Positions 1 through 9,043 are shown, numbered from the stretch's first letter. The stretch: DNA of 34,218 nt from Microvirga arvi (GCF_016892765.1 NZ_JAFEMD010000056.1:1-34218); one strand, 5' to 3'. The notes: generated by a model from the sequence alone, not told the origin. A program made the numbers and translations.

Positions 1-274
1 CCGCACCCCGATCCAACAGCCGGCCCAGAAGAGCCCAGGCCTTCTCATCGAGGCGGGGCGATGGTCCCGGGATGGGTCGCGCTTCCAGGCCGCGTGGGCC
101 CTCCTGGGCGAGGGTGGCAGCCCAGCGGCAGACACTGGCGCGGCTGACCCCCACATGCCGGGCAATGTCGGCTTGAGAGAGCTGTCCCTGGCGCAACAGC
201 GTCGCGGCCACCAGGCGACGCTCCTCCATCTGCTCCGCCGTCAGATGCGTCGGGCGCCAAACGTTGCCTTCCAT
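1..274 (-). CDS. IS630-family transposase, N-terminal part (runs off window)
   Basis: The open frame runs from ATG at 274 to the window edge, giving about 91 residues. A GGAGG ribosome site lies about 6 bases upstream of the start. The visible part is the DNA-binding region: a helix-turn-helix with the motif LSQADIARHVGVSRASVCRW at roughly residues 33-52, followed by a GPRGLEARPIPGPSP linker. Both are typical of the amino end of IS630-family transposases that have a helix-turn-helix followed by a DDE catalytic domain. The catalytic domain is not in the window. It is a different subgroup from the transposase remnant at the right end. The family call is confident; intactness is unknown. Confidence 0.75.
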   Translation of the reverse strand, partial: MEGNVWRPTHLTAEQMEERRLVAATLLRQGQLSQADIARHVGVSRASVCRWAATLAQEGPRGLEARPIPGPSPRLDEKAWALLGRLLDRGA

Positions 275-336
275 CGCGCACCTCCTCACGATGACGGACA
301 CCGCCCTATGTTACACCCGTGACGTGAAGATCAATA
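1..336 (-). mobile_element. IS630-family element, one end
   Basis: The window opens inside an insertion sequence whose transposase runs off the left edge. The right boundary can be placed at the TA dinucleotide at 335-336. To its right, a minus-strand mechanosensitive-channel reading frame is cut off exactly at the TA of its last tyrosine codon. IS630/Tc1 elements are known to insert at TA. The outermost element sequence (about 311-334) would be the terminal repeat, but the partner end is outside the window, so this cannot be confirmed. Confidence 0.7.
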
Positions 337-621
337 GGCGGTCAGAATGTCCCGGGTCATCACGCCCTTAAGTTCACGCACCCCATGGTCTCGAGCGATG
401 AAGCGCACCGTCAGCTCCAACCAGTTGTCCGTCATGCGCCAGTATACGCGCGGCTCGAACTCGGACTCCTGCATGAAGTAGCGGCGTTGCAGTCCCTTCT
501 TCTCAGCCGCCTTCATCTTTATCAACGATATGGTGTACCGCCGTGCCACCTCCAGCATAATCAACTTGTTGAAGACGCTTCGGGTCCCACTTGCGGCAGG
601 CCCCACCCTTAAGGCCCTCAA
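334..621 (-). pseudogene. mechanosensitive ion channel (MscS family) C-terminal fragment, cut by IS630
   Basis: The minus-strand frame contains the cytoplasmic end of an MscS-family channel: LEVARRYTI, QRRYFMQESEFEPRVYWR, TDNWLELTVRFIARDHGVRE and VMTRDILTAY. In relatives the last motif continues with an acidic residue and then GIGIASATYDIV. Here it stops one codon after the TA at 335-336, where the IS630 end begins. Upstream of about 590 the match fades and no transmembrane or pore part can be read in any frame, so the gene is truncated at both ends. Intact relatives are several hundred residues and open under membrane tension to release solutes. This fragment cannot form a channel. Confidence 0.7.
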
Positions 622-768
622 AGTTAGTAGATCCTGGAATGTGATCCAGCTTGGGAAGGCAATCGATGCTCATCTCCTGACAAGCATTCTCTTCCGAAGG
701 AAGAGTTGGGTAGTGGACTAGGAAGCCCACCTCCTCTTTACAATGCACTCGCGCTCGGAGCGAGTACG

Positions 769-963
769 TCAACGATCCACAGGCACGATAGTATGTCCGC
801 CATTGCTCGAGGTTCCCAAAGCCCCGTCGATCGCCCCGAGCAAGTCCTCGACCTCGGCGAGTTCGAGTTCCATCGTCACATGTGCATCATCACCGAACTC
901 AATGCTCAACGTCACAGCTCCGTTGCTCGACCACGCGTGGGAACGTCTCGTGCTGTTGGTCAT
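769..963 (-). CDS. small hypothetical protein, 64 aa
   Basis: I do not recognise this protein. It is probably real because a good ribosome site (GGAAGG) lies 7 bases upstream of the ATG at 963, and the product has the alternating pattern of a small folded domain (VTLSIEFGDDAHVTMELELA) followed by an acidic helix (EVEDLLGAIDGALG). It has no signal peptide, membrane segment or cysteine. It stands alone between the channel fragment and a long non-coding stretch, so context gives no hint of function. Confidence 0.5.
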   Translation of the reverse strand: MTNSTRRSHAWSSNGAVTLSIEFGDDAHVTMELELAEVEDLLGAIDGALGTSSNGGHTIVPVDR

Positions 964-1612
964 TAATACCCTTCCTTTCGACGGGCCAAAGTATGACCGT
1001 TCTACTCTGAGAGATGCTCCTCAATGGTTCAGGCGTCATCTGGCAGCCGCACGATCTCGGTCCGCGTCCGTACTGAGACGGGCGGTCAGCCGCGATATGG
1101 TGGACAGCCACCCCTCAATGGACGCATTTCCCTTTGAACGGCATCATCGAAGGAGCATCCAATGAGATGGCAAGCGAGAGCCATGCGCTGAGTGCTGCGC
1201 GAACTTAAGCGTATCGAAGAAGCCAATTGTAGCAACAAACCAGATGGTTGCGACCGTGGCAACCATCTATCCCGCATGATCGGTGTGCGCCGGCTGCAGG
1301 CGGTTCAGAGATTTGAGGTGCTATTTCTTGACGGGAGTTCCTGCTGCAGGCGGAAATTGGTGCGGGAATACGGGCGCTCAACGAGGCGAGTTAACCTGTC
1401 CTAGTTAGACGATAGGCAAGGGTGTGACCCGCAATCTGGAGCCGTCCTGTACCTGCATATTTTGAGTGTAGCTTTTTGGCAGCTCCGCCTCCCACGATCT
1501 GAAAGTTCCCAGCCCCAGCGTGAGCCGAGGGTCCGAACCTTCCTCGCGAAAGCCCGGCCGATATTGCTGCGGCGCCGAAAGGTCAACAGAAGTCGAGCGA
1601 AATACCTACTCT
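964..1612. other. non-coding stretch, no gene seen
   Basis: No frame here has both a credible ribosome site and protein-like composition. The only clear structure is the hairpin at 1242-1268. The stretch lies downstream of the minus-strand two-component genes and upstream of the small gene ending at 769, and may be eroded coding DNA. Confidence 0.5.
1242..1268. terminator. perfect 10-bp hairpin, possible terminator of the two-component operon
   Basis: AGATGGTTGC (1242-1251) pairs with GCAACCATCT (1259-1268) around a 7-base loop. There is no T run on either strand, so it would not be a classic intrinsic terminator. It lies about 345 bases downstream of the response-regulator stop codon. Confidence 0.3.
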
Positions 1613-2281
1613 TCAATCATGATTGAGATCTACGAGCCAACCTTGCGATGCACCGTAGCGCACGATATCAGCGCGCGTTCGCAATCCCAGTTTCTCGGCC
1701 GCTCGGGCCTTGTACGTCTCAATTGTCTTGACGCTGATGTTGAGGCGCGCGGCAACTTCCTTGTTGCTGTAGCCCTGAGCAGTCAGCTTCAACACTTCAG
1801 TCTCTCGTTGGCTAAGCGCCTCTACGTCATCGGATGGTATCATCCCGCCCCTGCTTCCACGGACTGCATTAGATAGCGCTCGGTCCGCAACAGCAGGATC
1901 CAAGTAGACGCCTCCGGCTGCCACGGCTCGGATTGCACGTACGAGGTCTTCAGCGGCAGAGCGCTTCAAGAGATACCCCCTGGCTCCTGCCTGCAGCAGA
2001 GGCTGGACGTACGCTCGATCCTCGTGAACAGTCAGGGCCAGCAGTTTCACTTGAGGACAGGTTGATGCGACCCGCTTTGCCAGATCGATGCCGTTCAAGT
2101 CTGGCATCGAGATGTCAATTACTGCCACGTCGGGCAGTTGTTCGCATATCATCTGGAGAGCAGCGGCCCCATTCTTAGCCTCTCCGACGAGCTCAATTTC
2201 AGGAGCCTCTTGAAGGAGAGCCCTCACGCCAGCAAGTACGACGGGGTGATCGTCCGCAAGAGCGACTCGGATCTGGGTCAT
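1613..2281 (-). CDS. NarL/FixJ-family response regulator
   Basis: This is a 222-residue two-domain regulator. The receiver domain spans about residues 4-120, with the acidic pair D10/D11, phospho-acceptor D56 in VAVIDISMP, T84 and K106, so all the phosphorylation residues are present. The LuxR-type DNA-binding domain spans about 155-212 (LSQRETEVLKLTAQGYSNKEVAARLNIS is split by the family's usual helix-turn-helix; key residues include the K-T-I-E-T recognition segment). The start overlaps the stop of the upstream sensor kinase gene by four bases (ATGA), so the two are translationally coupled and form a cognate pair. The target genes are not known. The divergent Crp/Fnr gene and the envelope genes beyond it are candidates by position only. 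Confidence 0.93.
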   Translation of the reverse strand: MTQIRVALADDHPVVLAGVRALLQEAPEIELVGEAKNGAAALQMICEQLPDVAVIDISMPDLNGIDLAKRVASTCPQVKLLALTVHEDRAYVQPLLQAGARGYLLKRSAAEDLVRAIRAVAAGGVYLDPAVADRALSNAVRGSRGGMIPSDDVEALSQRETEVLKLTAQGYSNKEVAARLNISVKTIETYKARAAEKLGLRTRADIVRYGASQGWLVDLNHD

Positions 2282-4449
2282 GGCCTCAGCTCGTAATGAG
2301 AAAGCGGGATTTGGATGAAGAGGGCTGTTCCCTCGCCAGGAGTCGACTCGATCTCCAGGGTGCCGTTGACCAACGTCAAGCGTTCTCTGGCGCCCGAGAG
2401 GCCTAAAGGCGGCCCGTTGATCCGGCTGCCTTCCGCGGACATTCCAGCCGGCTCATCAGGGTCAAATCCCACCCCGTCATCCTCAATAATTATCCGGAGC
2501 CTTTGCCCACGGCGCTCGACGACCACGCTTACATTGTTGGCCCTCGCGTGCTTCAGAATGTTAGTAAATGCTTCTTGAACTACTCGGTACACAACGGTCC
2601 CGATTTCGGGAGGCAACTGCTCGTCCACACCCACAAAGTGAGTGTCCACCTTAATGCCAAAGCGTTCACCCCAATCGGAAGTGAACGCGATAAGAGACTC
2701 TCGAAGGCCAAGATCGTCAAGAGCCGTCGGCCGAAGGTCCGCTGCCGCGCGATGAATATCACGCCCGATATCGGCCGTCAGCGATTGGAGCCAGCGTACA
2801 TGCTCCTGGATGCTCGCCGCCTCAACCTTCTGCTCAAGGGCCTTCAAACCCAGCGACAGACCAGTGACTGTTTGCCCGACTTGATCGTGGAGTTCACGTG
2901 CGATGCGACGTTGCTCGTTCTCCTGCGCCTCAGCGAGACGTCGCAGAAGATCAAGACGTTCTGCCTGAGCTCTCTTTTCGGGCTCGATGTCGGCGATCAC
3001 CCCATGGATGACTGACTGGTGCTCACCCGATGCATTGAGTGCCCGTCCGGTAATCCTAACCCAATGAAGGCTGCCATCCCGCCGTTCAACGCGGATCTCG
3101 CTGTTGAGCGTGGAGCCATCTCCGAGACAGCGTTTCGCAGCAGTTTGAATTGTGGCGCGATCATCTAAATGTATCGTTTCAAGGAAGCGCACTGTCGGCA
3201 CGCTTTCTTCAGGGCCGGGAACCGGTCCTCTTGGCAAATCCAGCAGAACCCAGCACCTCTCCGAGCCAAAATACTCGGCGCGATCAAGCTCCCACCGCCA
3301 AGTGCCTAGTTCTGCGGCCTCAATGGCGACAGCGCCCCGTTCCTCGCTGAGGGCGAGTGCAAGATTGGTACGTTCCGCCTCGGTTTGCCTGCGTTGGGCG
3401 ATATCCCGCGCCATGAGGGATGCAAGGACCAGCGCGAGCATAAAGCTCGCGATCCCTCCACCAGCCAAAAAGTACACCGATCTGGATACCGGGGTGTTCA
3501 GGACCTCGCTTGGCACACCAAGATGAACGGACCAACCACCAGTTTTCGGGAGGGTCCGGTAGAAGGTCTCCGCCTCGACACCCTCCAGCGTGGGCGCGAC
3601 ATAGAACCCTGCCGGAGCTCGCCGAATCGCCTCCCGCAGACCGGACGATGCCGGACGTCCAAGCTCTGTATCCTGAGCAAGCGTCCGGGCGATGAAGTTG
3701 CCGCGCGCGTCCACGACAGCGCCTACCCAATCGTTAGGAACGCCGGCGCTTTTAAGAATTTCGCTTATGGCGTTCGGAATGAACGATATAGTAATAACAT
3801 AGATGAGCTGCCCCCCGCGAATGACGGGAGCGCGAATGGCAACAAGGCGCTTGCCCGAGATTGCCCCGACCGGACCGACGCCGCCCACGGCGGACTGGCG
3901 GGTTTGGAGGACTTCGTCGAAGCTTTCCCGGTCAGCCGTTGGGCCAAGCCTCACCCCGAGAGGCCGCAGGAGATTGACTAACTGGGTCCCGGAAGGATCC
4001 GCAAGCTCGACTGTCTCCCACAAAGGATGGGTCGCTTTCACGCGCTGGGCTTCCGTGTAAAAGCTTTGCAGGGATGGTGTGTCGAGAGACGCGGAGGAAG
4101 CAAGGGTCTCGACAACTTGGAGCTGCGCGTCCATTTCGGAGGCGATCCGCTCCGCCACCTTGTTAACCGTCTCCACCGCCCGCTGACGCGCCTGCTCACG
4201 CTGCTGGGTCGCAGTGATGTAGGCGACCCAGCTGCCGAACAGGAGGAGCGGAATGACGGCAGCAATGATAAGAGACAGGAGGGGCCGCCGGTTAAACCCG
4301 AGCGACAACCAGAGCCGGCGCCCCAGAGGATCTGATTCGTCCCCGTCCATTAAGCGCGATCCCGCACGGAGCTGATCGTTGCTGTGCATCATGCTGGCCT
4401 TGATCGGATATTGCATCCAGGGTGGGCAGCGCTGGCCTGGGTACACCAA
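2278..4449 (-). CDS. membrane sensor histidine kinase (HisKA_3 type) with periplasmic sensor and PAS domain
   Basis: Of 723 residues, two transmembrane segments (about 57-79 and 325-347) flank a periplasmic region of about 245 residues that looks like a Cache-type ligand sensor. A PAS fold (about 370-490, ending RRDGSLHWVRITGRAL and HGVIADIE) follows. The dimerisation domain carries the phospho-accepting H521 in RRIARELHDQVGQT. The ATPase domain shows the N box (VVQEAFTNILKHA) and G box (EDDGVGFDP). This layout is that of NarX/DegS-like kinases that pair with NarL-type regulators, and the regulator follows with a four-base overlap. The upstream start (4449) is listed; in-frame ATGs at residues 20, 21 and 34 are alternatives that keep both membrane segments. 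The signal sensed cannot be read from the sequence. Confidence 0.9.
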   Translation of the reverse strand: MVYPGQRCPPWMQYPIKASMMHSNDQLRAGSRLMDGDESDPLGRRLWLSLGFNRRPLLSLIIAAVIPLLLFGSWVAYITATQQREQARQRAVETVNKVAERIASEMDAQLQVVETLASSASLDTPSLQSFYTEAQRVKATHPLWETVELADPSGTQLVNLLRPLGVRLGPTADRESFDEVLQTRQSAVGGVGPVGAISGKRLVAIRAPVIRGGQLIYVITISFIPNAISEILKSAGVPNDWVGAVVDARGNFIARTLAQDTELGRPASSGLREAIRRAPAGFYVAPTLEGVEAETFYRTLPKTGGWSVHLGVPSEVLNTPVSRSVYFLAGGGIASFMLALVLASLMARDIAQRRQTEAERTNLALALSEERGAVAIEAAELGTWRWELDRAEYFGSERCWVLLDLPRGPVPGPEESVPTVRFLETIHLDDRATIQTAAKRCLGDGSTLNSEIRVERRDGSLHWVRITGRALNASGEHQSVIHGVIADIEPEKRAQAERLDLLRRLAEAQENEQRRIARELHDQVGQTVTGLSLGLKALEQKVEAASIQEHVRWLQSLTADIGRDIHRAAADLRPTALDDLGLRESLIAFTSDWGERFGIKVDTHFVGVDEQLPPEIGTVVYRVVQEAFTNILKHARANNVSVVVERRGQRLRIIIEDDGVGFDPDEPAGMSAEGSRINGPPLGLSGARERLTLVNGTLEIESTPGEGTALFIQIPLSHYELRP

Positions 4450-4681
4450 AGCGCTTTCCTTTCTAAATGGTCTCTCATCTAGCCTACAATGTCACCTTTC
4501 TGCCCTACACGCCTGAAAGGGATTAGCGACGTCGCGGTCAGGGAAAACCTGACAGCCGTGCGGTATCACCCGACTGCCAATCCGGCCCGCCTTCCACGAC
4601 ATTATGGTCATGCACGGTTGCTTCGGAAGTGACCTGAGCTGAAGCCGACTTCAACCTGACCGTTAAGACGGGAGCCCGGAA

Positions 4682-5512
4682 ATGTTCGTTCAGCCGCAAG
4701 ATCTTAGCCTTAGCAGCCAAGGCCCACTCAGGCCCGCTGCCTCGCTCAAGTCCGTTCATGCACCACCTCCTCGGCTCGAAAAGGGGCCAGTGAGGAATGG
4801 ATTGTTGAATACTCTGCTGGCTGAAGTCCTCGAGGAGTTGCAGCCTTATCTCGAACGAGTGGTTCTTAAGCGCCGCCAGGTGCTGCACGAACGTAATCTA
4901 CCGATCACGCATGCTTATTTCATCGAACGAGGATTGGCCTCATTGTTGGCGCGATGCGGCGATCAGAGCACGTTGGAGGTCGGAACGCTCGGCCATATGG
5001 ACTTTGTTGGAATACCCCTTGTTCTTGGAACCGCACGGACGCCATACAGATGCGTTGTACAGGTCCCAGGCGAGGCCCTGCGCATTACGGCAGAAGATCT
5101 TCGTCGAGTGCTGAGCGGCATTCCATCGTTGCACCAGCTCCTGTTGCGATACATTCAAGTAAGAACGGTGCAGAGCACCCAGCTCGTGGTCTGCAATACC
5201 CGGCACACCCTGAAGCAAAGGCTCGCTCGATGGCTGCTCTTCGCTCAGGATCGGACCCATGGCAACGAGCTGCCCTTAACCCATCAATTCCTCGGGCGTG
5301 CCCTCGGCGTCCGCCGGGCCGGCGTGACGACCGCAATGGGACGGATGGAGGAAACTGGCCTGCTTCATCGGGGACGCGGCCGGATCGTCATCTTGGACCG
5401 CGCTGGTCTCGAGTCCGAGGCTTGCGACTGCTACCGCACTCTTCGGGCAGAGCATGGGCGAATTGTATGTGACGAAATTGCTGCGCCGCCACTTGTCGCC
5501 TTTCGGCAGTAG
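4682..5512 (+). CDS. Crp/Fnr-family transcriptional regulator
   Basis: The 276-residue protein has an N-terminal cyclic-nucleotide-binding fold (about 45-165, including ITHAYFIERGLASLLA and EVGTLGHMDFVGIPLVLG) and a C-terminal winged helix (about 190-255). The linker has the C-N-T-x-H-x-x-x-Q-R-L-A-R-W-L-L motif common to a rhizobial branch of this family. The recognition part reads HQFLGRALGVRRAGVTTAMGR. There is no Fnr-type N-terminal four-cysteine iron-sulfur motif, so it is unlikely to be an oxygen-sensing Fnr. It is divergent from the histidine kinase gene and shares a 232-base intergenic region with it. Start 4682 has a GGAG site about 9 bases upstream. Its ligand is unknown. Confidence 0.88.
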   Translation: MFVQPQDLSLSSQGPLRPAASLKSVHAPPPRLEKGPVRNGLLNTLLAEVLEELQPYLERVVLKRRQVLHERNLPITHAYFIERGLASLLARCGDQSTLEVGTLGHMDFVGIPLVLGTARTPYRCVVQVPGEALRITAEDLRRVLSGIPSLHQLLLRYIQVRTVQSTQLVVCNTRHTLKQRLARWLLFAQDRTHGNELPLTHQFLGRALGVRRAGVTTAMGRMEETGLLHRGRGRIVILDRAGLESEACDCYRTLRAEHGRIVCDEIAAPPLVAFRQ

Positions 5513-5750
5513 CAGGTGCCCGTCAAGTCAAAAGCTTGCGCCAATCGCCTTCCCGATCCTATGTCGACGTGGCGAGGAGACGGGCGCAGGCCGGGCATAG
5601 CTTCCTGCAACACGCAAGGAAGCCCTGAGTACGTTGTCGTACGTAGAATATCGTTGGATGGCTGACAGGTGAAAACTGCCCGCCGCCAGACCCGTTCTTT
5701 CACTTCAGAGGAATGGGATACCAACCACCTGAGACATCATGGAGGTAACG

Positions 5751-6307
5751 ATGCTTAGATTTGCCTGGGAAGGTTCCAAGACGAGCGCGGACGCCCTGCC
5801 GATACTCCTCACCGCGATAACTTTGTCGATAGCCACAATGACGTTAAATGAAGCGTGGGCTCAGACGACCGCACCAGCTCCCTCGCCGCAGCCGAACCAA
5901 GCTGCCCCTAACCAGCCAGCCGCTCCCAATCAGCAACAACCGGGCCCCCCCCAGCGCAGCCCGGAATCCGCGCAGTCGACCCGACCACCGTCCGACTGAC
6001 ATTCTACACTGTCCAGCCCGCCGACATGCTCGTCTCGAACCTCCTCGACGCAGACGTTTACAACCTGCAGAACGAGGAAATCGGAGAAGTTGAGGACATC
6101 ATTGTCGATCAAGGGCGCATCATTCGAGCCGTCATCATCTCGGTTGGAGGTTTCCTAGGCCTGGGCGAACGCAATGTCGCGGCTGATCCCGGTTCTCTCG
6201 TCCTCATGCGTGAGGCTGGAGGTGACATCCGCGTCGTCGCCAACACGACACGCGAGGATCTCCAGAATGCACCCGAGTTTAAGTTCGAGGGGACTATGAG
6301 TCGATAA
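5751..6307 (+). pseudogene. secreted PRC-barrel protein, frameshifted in a C8 tract
   Basis: Two adjacent frames together make one protein. The first begins at ATG 5751 with a very strong GGAGGTAACG ribosome site, encodes a signal peptide ending near NEAWAQ, then a Pro/Gln/Asn-rich linker. It runs out of frame after the eight-C run at 5945-5952 and stops at 5999. In the other frame the sequence continues without a break as VDPTTVRLTFYTVQPADM, then a PRC-barrel domain (NLLDADVYNLQNEEIGEVED, VIISVGGFLGLGERNVA) to the stop at 6307. A one-base length change in the C run would restore a roughly 185-residue exported PRC-barrel protein. It may be a real frameshift, a slippage (phase-variable) site or a base-calling error. 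The barrel half alone (ATG 6026) would lack export. Confidence 0.75.
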
Positions 6308-6430
6308 GCAGTGTCAGGCTCAATTCAGACAGCTGACTGTGCCTGCGCGTCACGGCCAAGTTTCCCTCCGAACAAAGGGTTGGCCAATCACAACAGTACC
6401 GCTGCGGTCCCTTCCCTGACGAGTGCCCCG

Positions 6431-7897
6431 ATGGAAAAGCCGATCTTGGAACGAGGCGAAACGTGCTGGCGAATGGCAAAGGCGGGCCGGCTCGCCTTGA
6501 TCATTGATGCGGCCTCCTATTTCGCGAGCTTGCGGAGAGCGATGATCCACGCCAAACGCTCGATTTACCTGATCGGATGGGACTTCGACACGCGTATCCG
6601 ACTCGACCCGAGCGTCGCGGATGAATGGCCAGACAGGCTTGGCCCGTTGCTGAATGTTCTTGTAAAGGCGCGACCGGAGCTGGAGGTTCGCGTCCTCAAA
6701 TGGGACGTCGGCGTTCTCCAAACTCTCGGACGTGGTGCGACACCTCTGTTTATCCTCGATTGGATGGCAAGCAGGCGGATCCACTTTCGTCTCGATCACG
6801 CTCACCCGGCTGATGCATGTCACCACCAGAAGCTCGCCGTGATCGACGATGTGCTGGCATTCTGCGGCGGCATCGATATCACGGTCGGCCGGTGGGACAC
6901 TCGCGAGCATTGCGAACAGGACCCGCGCCGGACCAGCCCTTGGGGCTTCACTCAGCCCCCCTGGCACGACGCGACAGCTGCTGTCGACGGAGAGGCTGCA
7001 TCGGCTCTTGGCGACTTGGCCCGCGACCGCTGGAAGCATGCAACCGGAGAGGATCTCGCTCCTCCTGGATTGGCCGACGCGATCTGGCCGGAGACCCTCT
7101 CTCCCACTCTCATGAATATTGAGGTTGGCATTGCCCGTACTCAGCCTGCCTATGATGGGCAACCCGAAGCGCGGGAGATCGAGGCTCTCTATCTCCGCGC
7201 AATCGGCAGTGCGCAGGAAGTCATCTATATTGAGAGCCAGTATCTCGCGTCTCACACGATCGGCGAGGCTTTGGCTACCCGTTTGCAACAGGATGGGGGG
7301 CCGGAGGTCATCATTGTCGCGCCTCTAACAGCTGAGGGATGGCTCGAAGAGGAGGTGATGGGAACGGCTCGTGCACTCATCGTTCGACGCCTACGCGGAG
7401 CAGACCGGGAAAGCCGGCTCCGCCTGCTCTACCCAGCGAACGCGAGTGGAACACCGATTTACGTGCATGCCAAAATCATGATCGTTGATGATCGCTTCCT
7501 GCGTGTTGGATCCTCTAACTTGAACAATCGCTCGATGGGACTCGACACTGAGTGTGACATTGCCGTGGAGGTCAGGCCGGGAGCGCGAGATGAGGAAGCC
7601 TCGCGAGCAGCGATCCGTACCGCCCGCAACGATCTCCTCGCGGAGCACTTTGGTGTTCCGATTGAGATCGTAAATGCTTTGCAAGATGAGGGGAGAGGCC
7701 CGATCCAAATCATCGACCTTCTGTCGAGGCCATACGGGAGATCGCTTCATCGGCTTCCACTCCTGCACCTTAACGCAGTGGAGGAGAAAATTGCGGCAAG
7801 CCATCTCCTGGATCCTGAGAAGCCGGAGACGCTCCAGCGCAAGCTGCGGCGATTGTTGGCGTGGGTCATGCCCAGAGCCCAGCTGAGAGGCAACTAG
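6431..7897 (+). CDS. phospholipase D-like enzyme (two HKD motifs)
   Basis: With the start at ATG 6431 the product has 488 residues. It has the two HxKxxxxD motifs of the phospholipase D superfamily: H132/K134/D139 (HHQKLAVIDD) and H346/K348/D353 (HAKIMIVDD), the second followed by the usual GSSNLNNRSMG. The N-terminal segment includes IYLIGWDFDTRIRL, typical of the bacterial branch related to eukaryotic PLD and cardiolipin synthases. These enzymes hydrolyse or transfer the head group of phospholipids. There is no clear signal peptide or membrane segment, so it is probably cytoplasmic or peripheral. A GTG at 6311, four bases after the PRC-barrel stop, would add 40 low-complexity residues; I prefer 6431 because relatives start close to the ILERGETCWR segment, although its ribosome site is weak. 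Confidence 0.88.
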   Translation: MEKPILERGETCWRMAKAGRLALIIDAASYFASLRRAMIHAKRSIYLIGWDFDTRIRLDPSVADEWPDRLGPLLNVLVKARPELEVRVLKWDVGVLQTLGRGATPLFILDWMASRRIHFRLDHAHPADACHHQKLAVIDDVLAFCGGIDITVGRWDTREHCEQDPRRTSPWGFTQPPWHDATAAVDGEAASALGDLARDRWKHATGEDLAPPGLADAIWPETLSPTLMNIEVGIARTQPAYDGQPEAREIEALYLRAIGSAQEVIYIESQYLASHTIGEALATRLQQDGGPEVIIVAPLTAEGWLEEEVMGTARALIVRRLRGADRESRLRLLYPANASGTPIYVHAKIMIVDDRFLRVGSSNLNNRSMGLDTECDIAVEVRPGARDEEASRAAIRTARNDLLAEHFGVPIEIVNALQDEGRGPIQIIDLLSRPYGRSLHRLPLLHLNAVEEKIAASHLLDPEKPETLQRKLRRLLAWVMPRAQLRGN

Positions 7898-7978
7898 AAA
7901 CGGCTTTGGGGCTCGCGCAACGTTTCCATGTTCTTGAAACCGGATCACACCTTCCGGCCTCACCCGCAGCGCAGTTCC

Positions 7979-8692
7979 TTACAGCGCTGCGCCTGTGAAC
8001 TTGGTTGAATCAACGCGAAGCCCTGCCATCTGAGCCTGAGAGGCCGTCACGAACGGCAGGCCGTAGTAGCCGGCACCTGGATCCCACCGGCCGGTCGTGC
8101 CTGGGTAAGGGAATGCATAAGTGCCGCCGCCGGAAGCGACATCGCGAGCTATAAGCATGGCAATAAGTCGCCCAGACTTGTCGAACACGGCATCGGACAC
8201 ATAGCCGTAGCCATAGCCGGTTTGCAGCCGAGCATAGTCCCCAAGAACCTCCGTCAGCCGGAACTCCCGCGGGACAGTCGGAACTCCCTCCGTTCCGGGG
8301 AACAGACCATATTGCGGCTTCTCGCTGTTGTCTGCCAGCCCGGTCCTAATGCCATCCTGGCCAGGTGTGAGATCCACTTCGTCCCACTGAATGCGATAAA
8401 CCGCGTCCGGAATGCCGAGGGCGCCGCCTCCTTCCATCACCATTGCCGCGAGACGACCATCCGCGTCAATAATAAGGTCGCGCACGGTGCCAACGCGATC
8501 TCCACCCTTGCGCATAACAGGCTGCCCGAGCAGCTCCTGCGCCCGCCAGCCCTTGTACAGCAGGTCAGGCGAGAGTTGGCTGACTTGTCCTTCGAGTCTG
8601 GGTTGGACAGCCGGGTTCTGCTGCTGCGCGAGCACGGGCGATGCAACGATCGCCGCTATGAGCAGTGGAAGTTGGATCCGCGAGAGCATCAT
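7979..8692 (-). CDS. exported PRC-barrel domain protein
   Basis: The 237-residue product begins with a signal peptide (cleavage after about residue 22, SPVLAQ). It contains two PRC-barrel-like repeats: LLGQPVMRKGGDRVGTVRDL with ADGRLAAMVMEGGG in the first half, and YVSDAVFDKSGRLIAMLIA in the second. PRC-barrels are small beta domains found in RNA-processing and photosynthetic reaction-centre proteins; the exported versions in rhizobia have no proven function and are often stress-induced. The start at 8692 is chosen because GAGGAGG lies 8 bases upstream. The longer frame would need a TTG inside that ribosome site. An EcfG-like promoter lies at 8831-8855. The gene is convergent with the phospholipase D gene. 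Confidence 0.85.
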   Translation of the reverse strand: MMLSRIQLPLLIAAIVASPVLAQQQNPAVQPRLEGQVSQLSPDLLYKGWRAQELLGQPVMRKGGDRVGTVRDLIIDADGRLAAMVMEGGGALGIPDAVYRIQWDEVDLTPGQDGIRTGLADNSEKPQYGLFPGTEGVPTVPREFRLTEVLGDYARLQTGYGYGYVSDAVFDKSGRLIAMLIARDVASGGGTYAFPYPGTTGRWDPGAGYYGLPFVTASQAQMAGLRVDSTKFTGAAL

Positions 8693-9043
8693 ATCCCGTC
8701 CTCCTCGCAAGCGCGATCAACCAGCATAGAACAGACCAAAAATGCCGAGGGCACAGCCCGAGTTCTCTGCTGTGTTCAGCAGCGTACCGAGACTCTGCAT
8801 GGTGTGCGGTCCAAACGTCGGAAGTCACGAAACGTCTCCGTGGCTCCCCCGTTCATAGAAGTCGAGGAGGGGCATTACGGTGATTTGTGAAGCATACGTA
8901 ACTGCCCTCATTCGGACCTGAAGCTGTGAGCCAGGCGAGGATTACCAACCATTCATCTTGCCGTAAGGACACCTTCACGCGCCTGCCCTCAAATTACTCT
9001 GCATCTGGGGCATGTCCCCGACGAGCTGATGGAGTACGCAGCA
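8693..9043. other. divergent intergenic region between PRC-barrel and DegP-type genes
   Basis: Apart from the EcfG-like promoter at 8831-8855 I see no gene, strong hairpin or repeat in this stretch. Confidence 0.5.
8831..8855 (-). promoter_or_regulatory. EcfG-like promoter (TGAAC-N16-CGTT) for the PRC-barrel gene
   Basis: On the minus strand TGAAC (8855-8851) and CGTT (8834-8831) are separated by 16 bases, one mismatch from the alphaproteobacterial general-stress consensus GGAAC-N16/17-CGTT. It faces the PRC-barrel gene about 140 bases away. The motif is nearly palindromic: GAAAC-N16-CGTT can be read on the plus strand toward the DegP-type gene at 9044. Confidence 0.45.

Noticed and set aside
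1192..1404. 70-codon plus-strand frame
   Set aside because: No ribosome site, Arg/Cys-rich, includes the hairpin at 1242-1268; not supportable as a gene.
3385..3981. 198-codon plus-strand frame opposite the histidine kinase
   Set aside because: Antisense to a clear kinase periplasmic domain, no ribosome site.
6350..7288. 312-codon minus-strand frame opposite the phospholipase D gene
   Set aside because: Shadow of a gene with both HKD motifs; composition is not protein-like.
7361..7384. GGAAC-N15-CGTT on the plus strand
   Set aside because: The spacer is one base too short and the site lies inside the phospholipase D gene.
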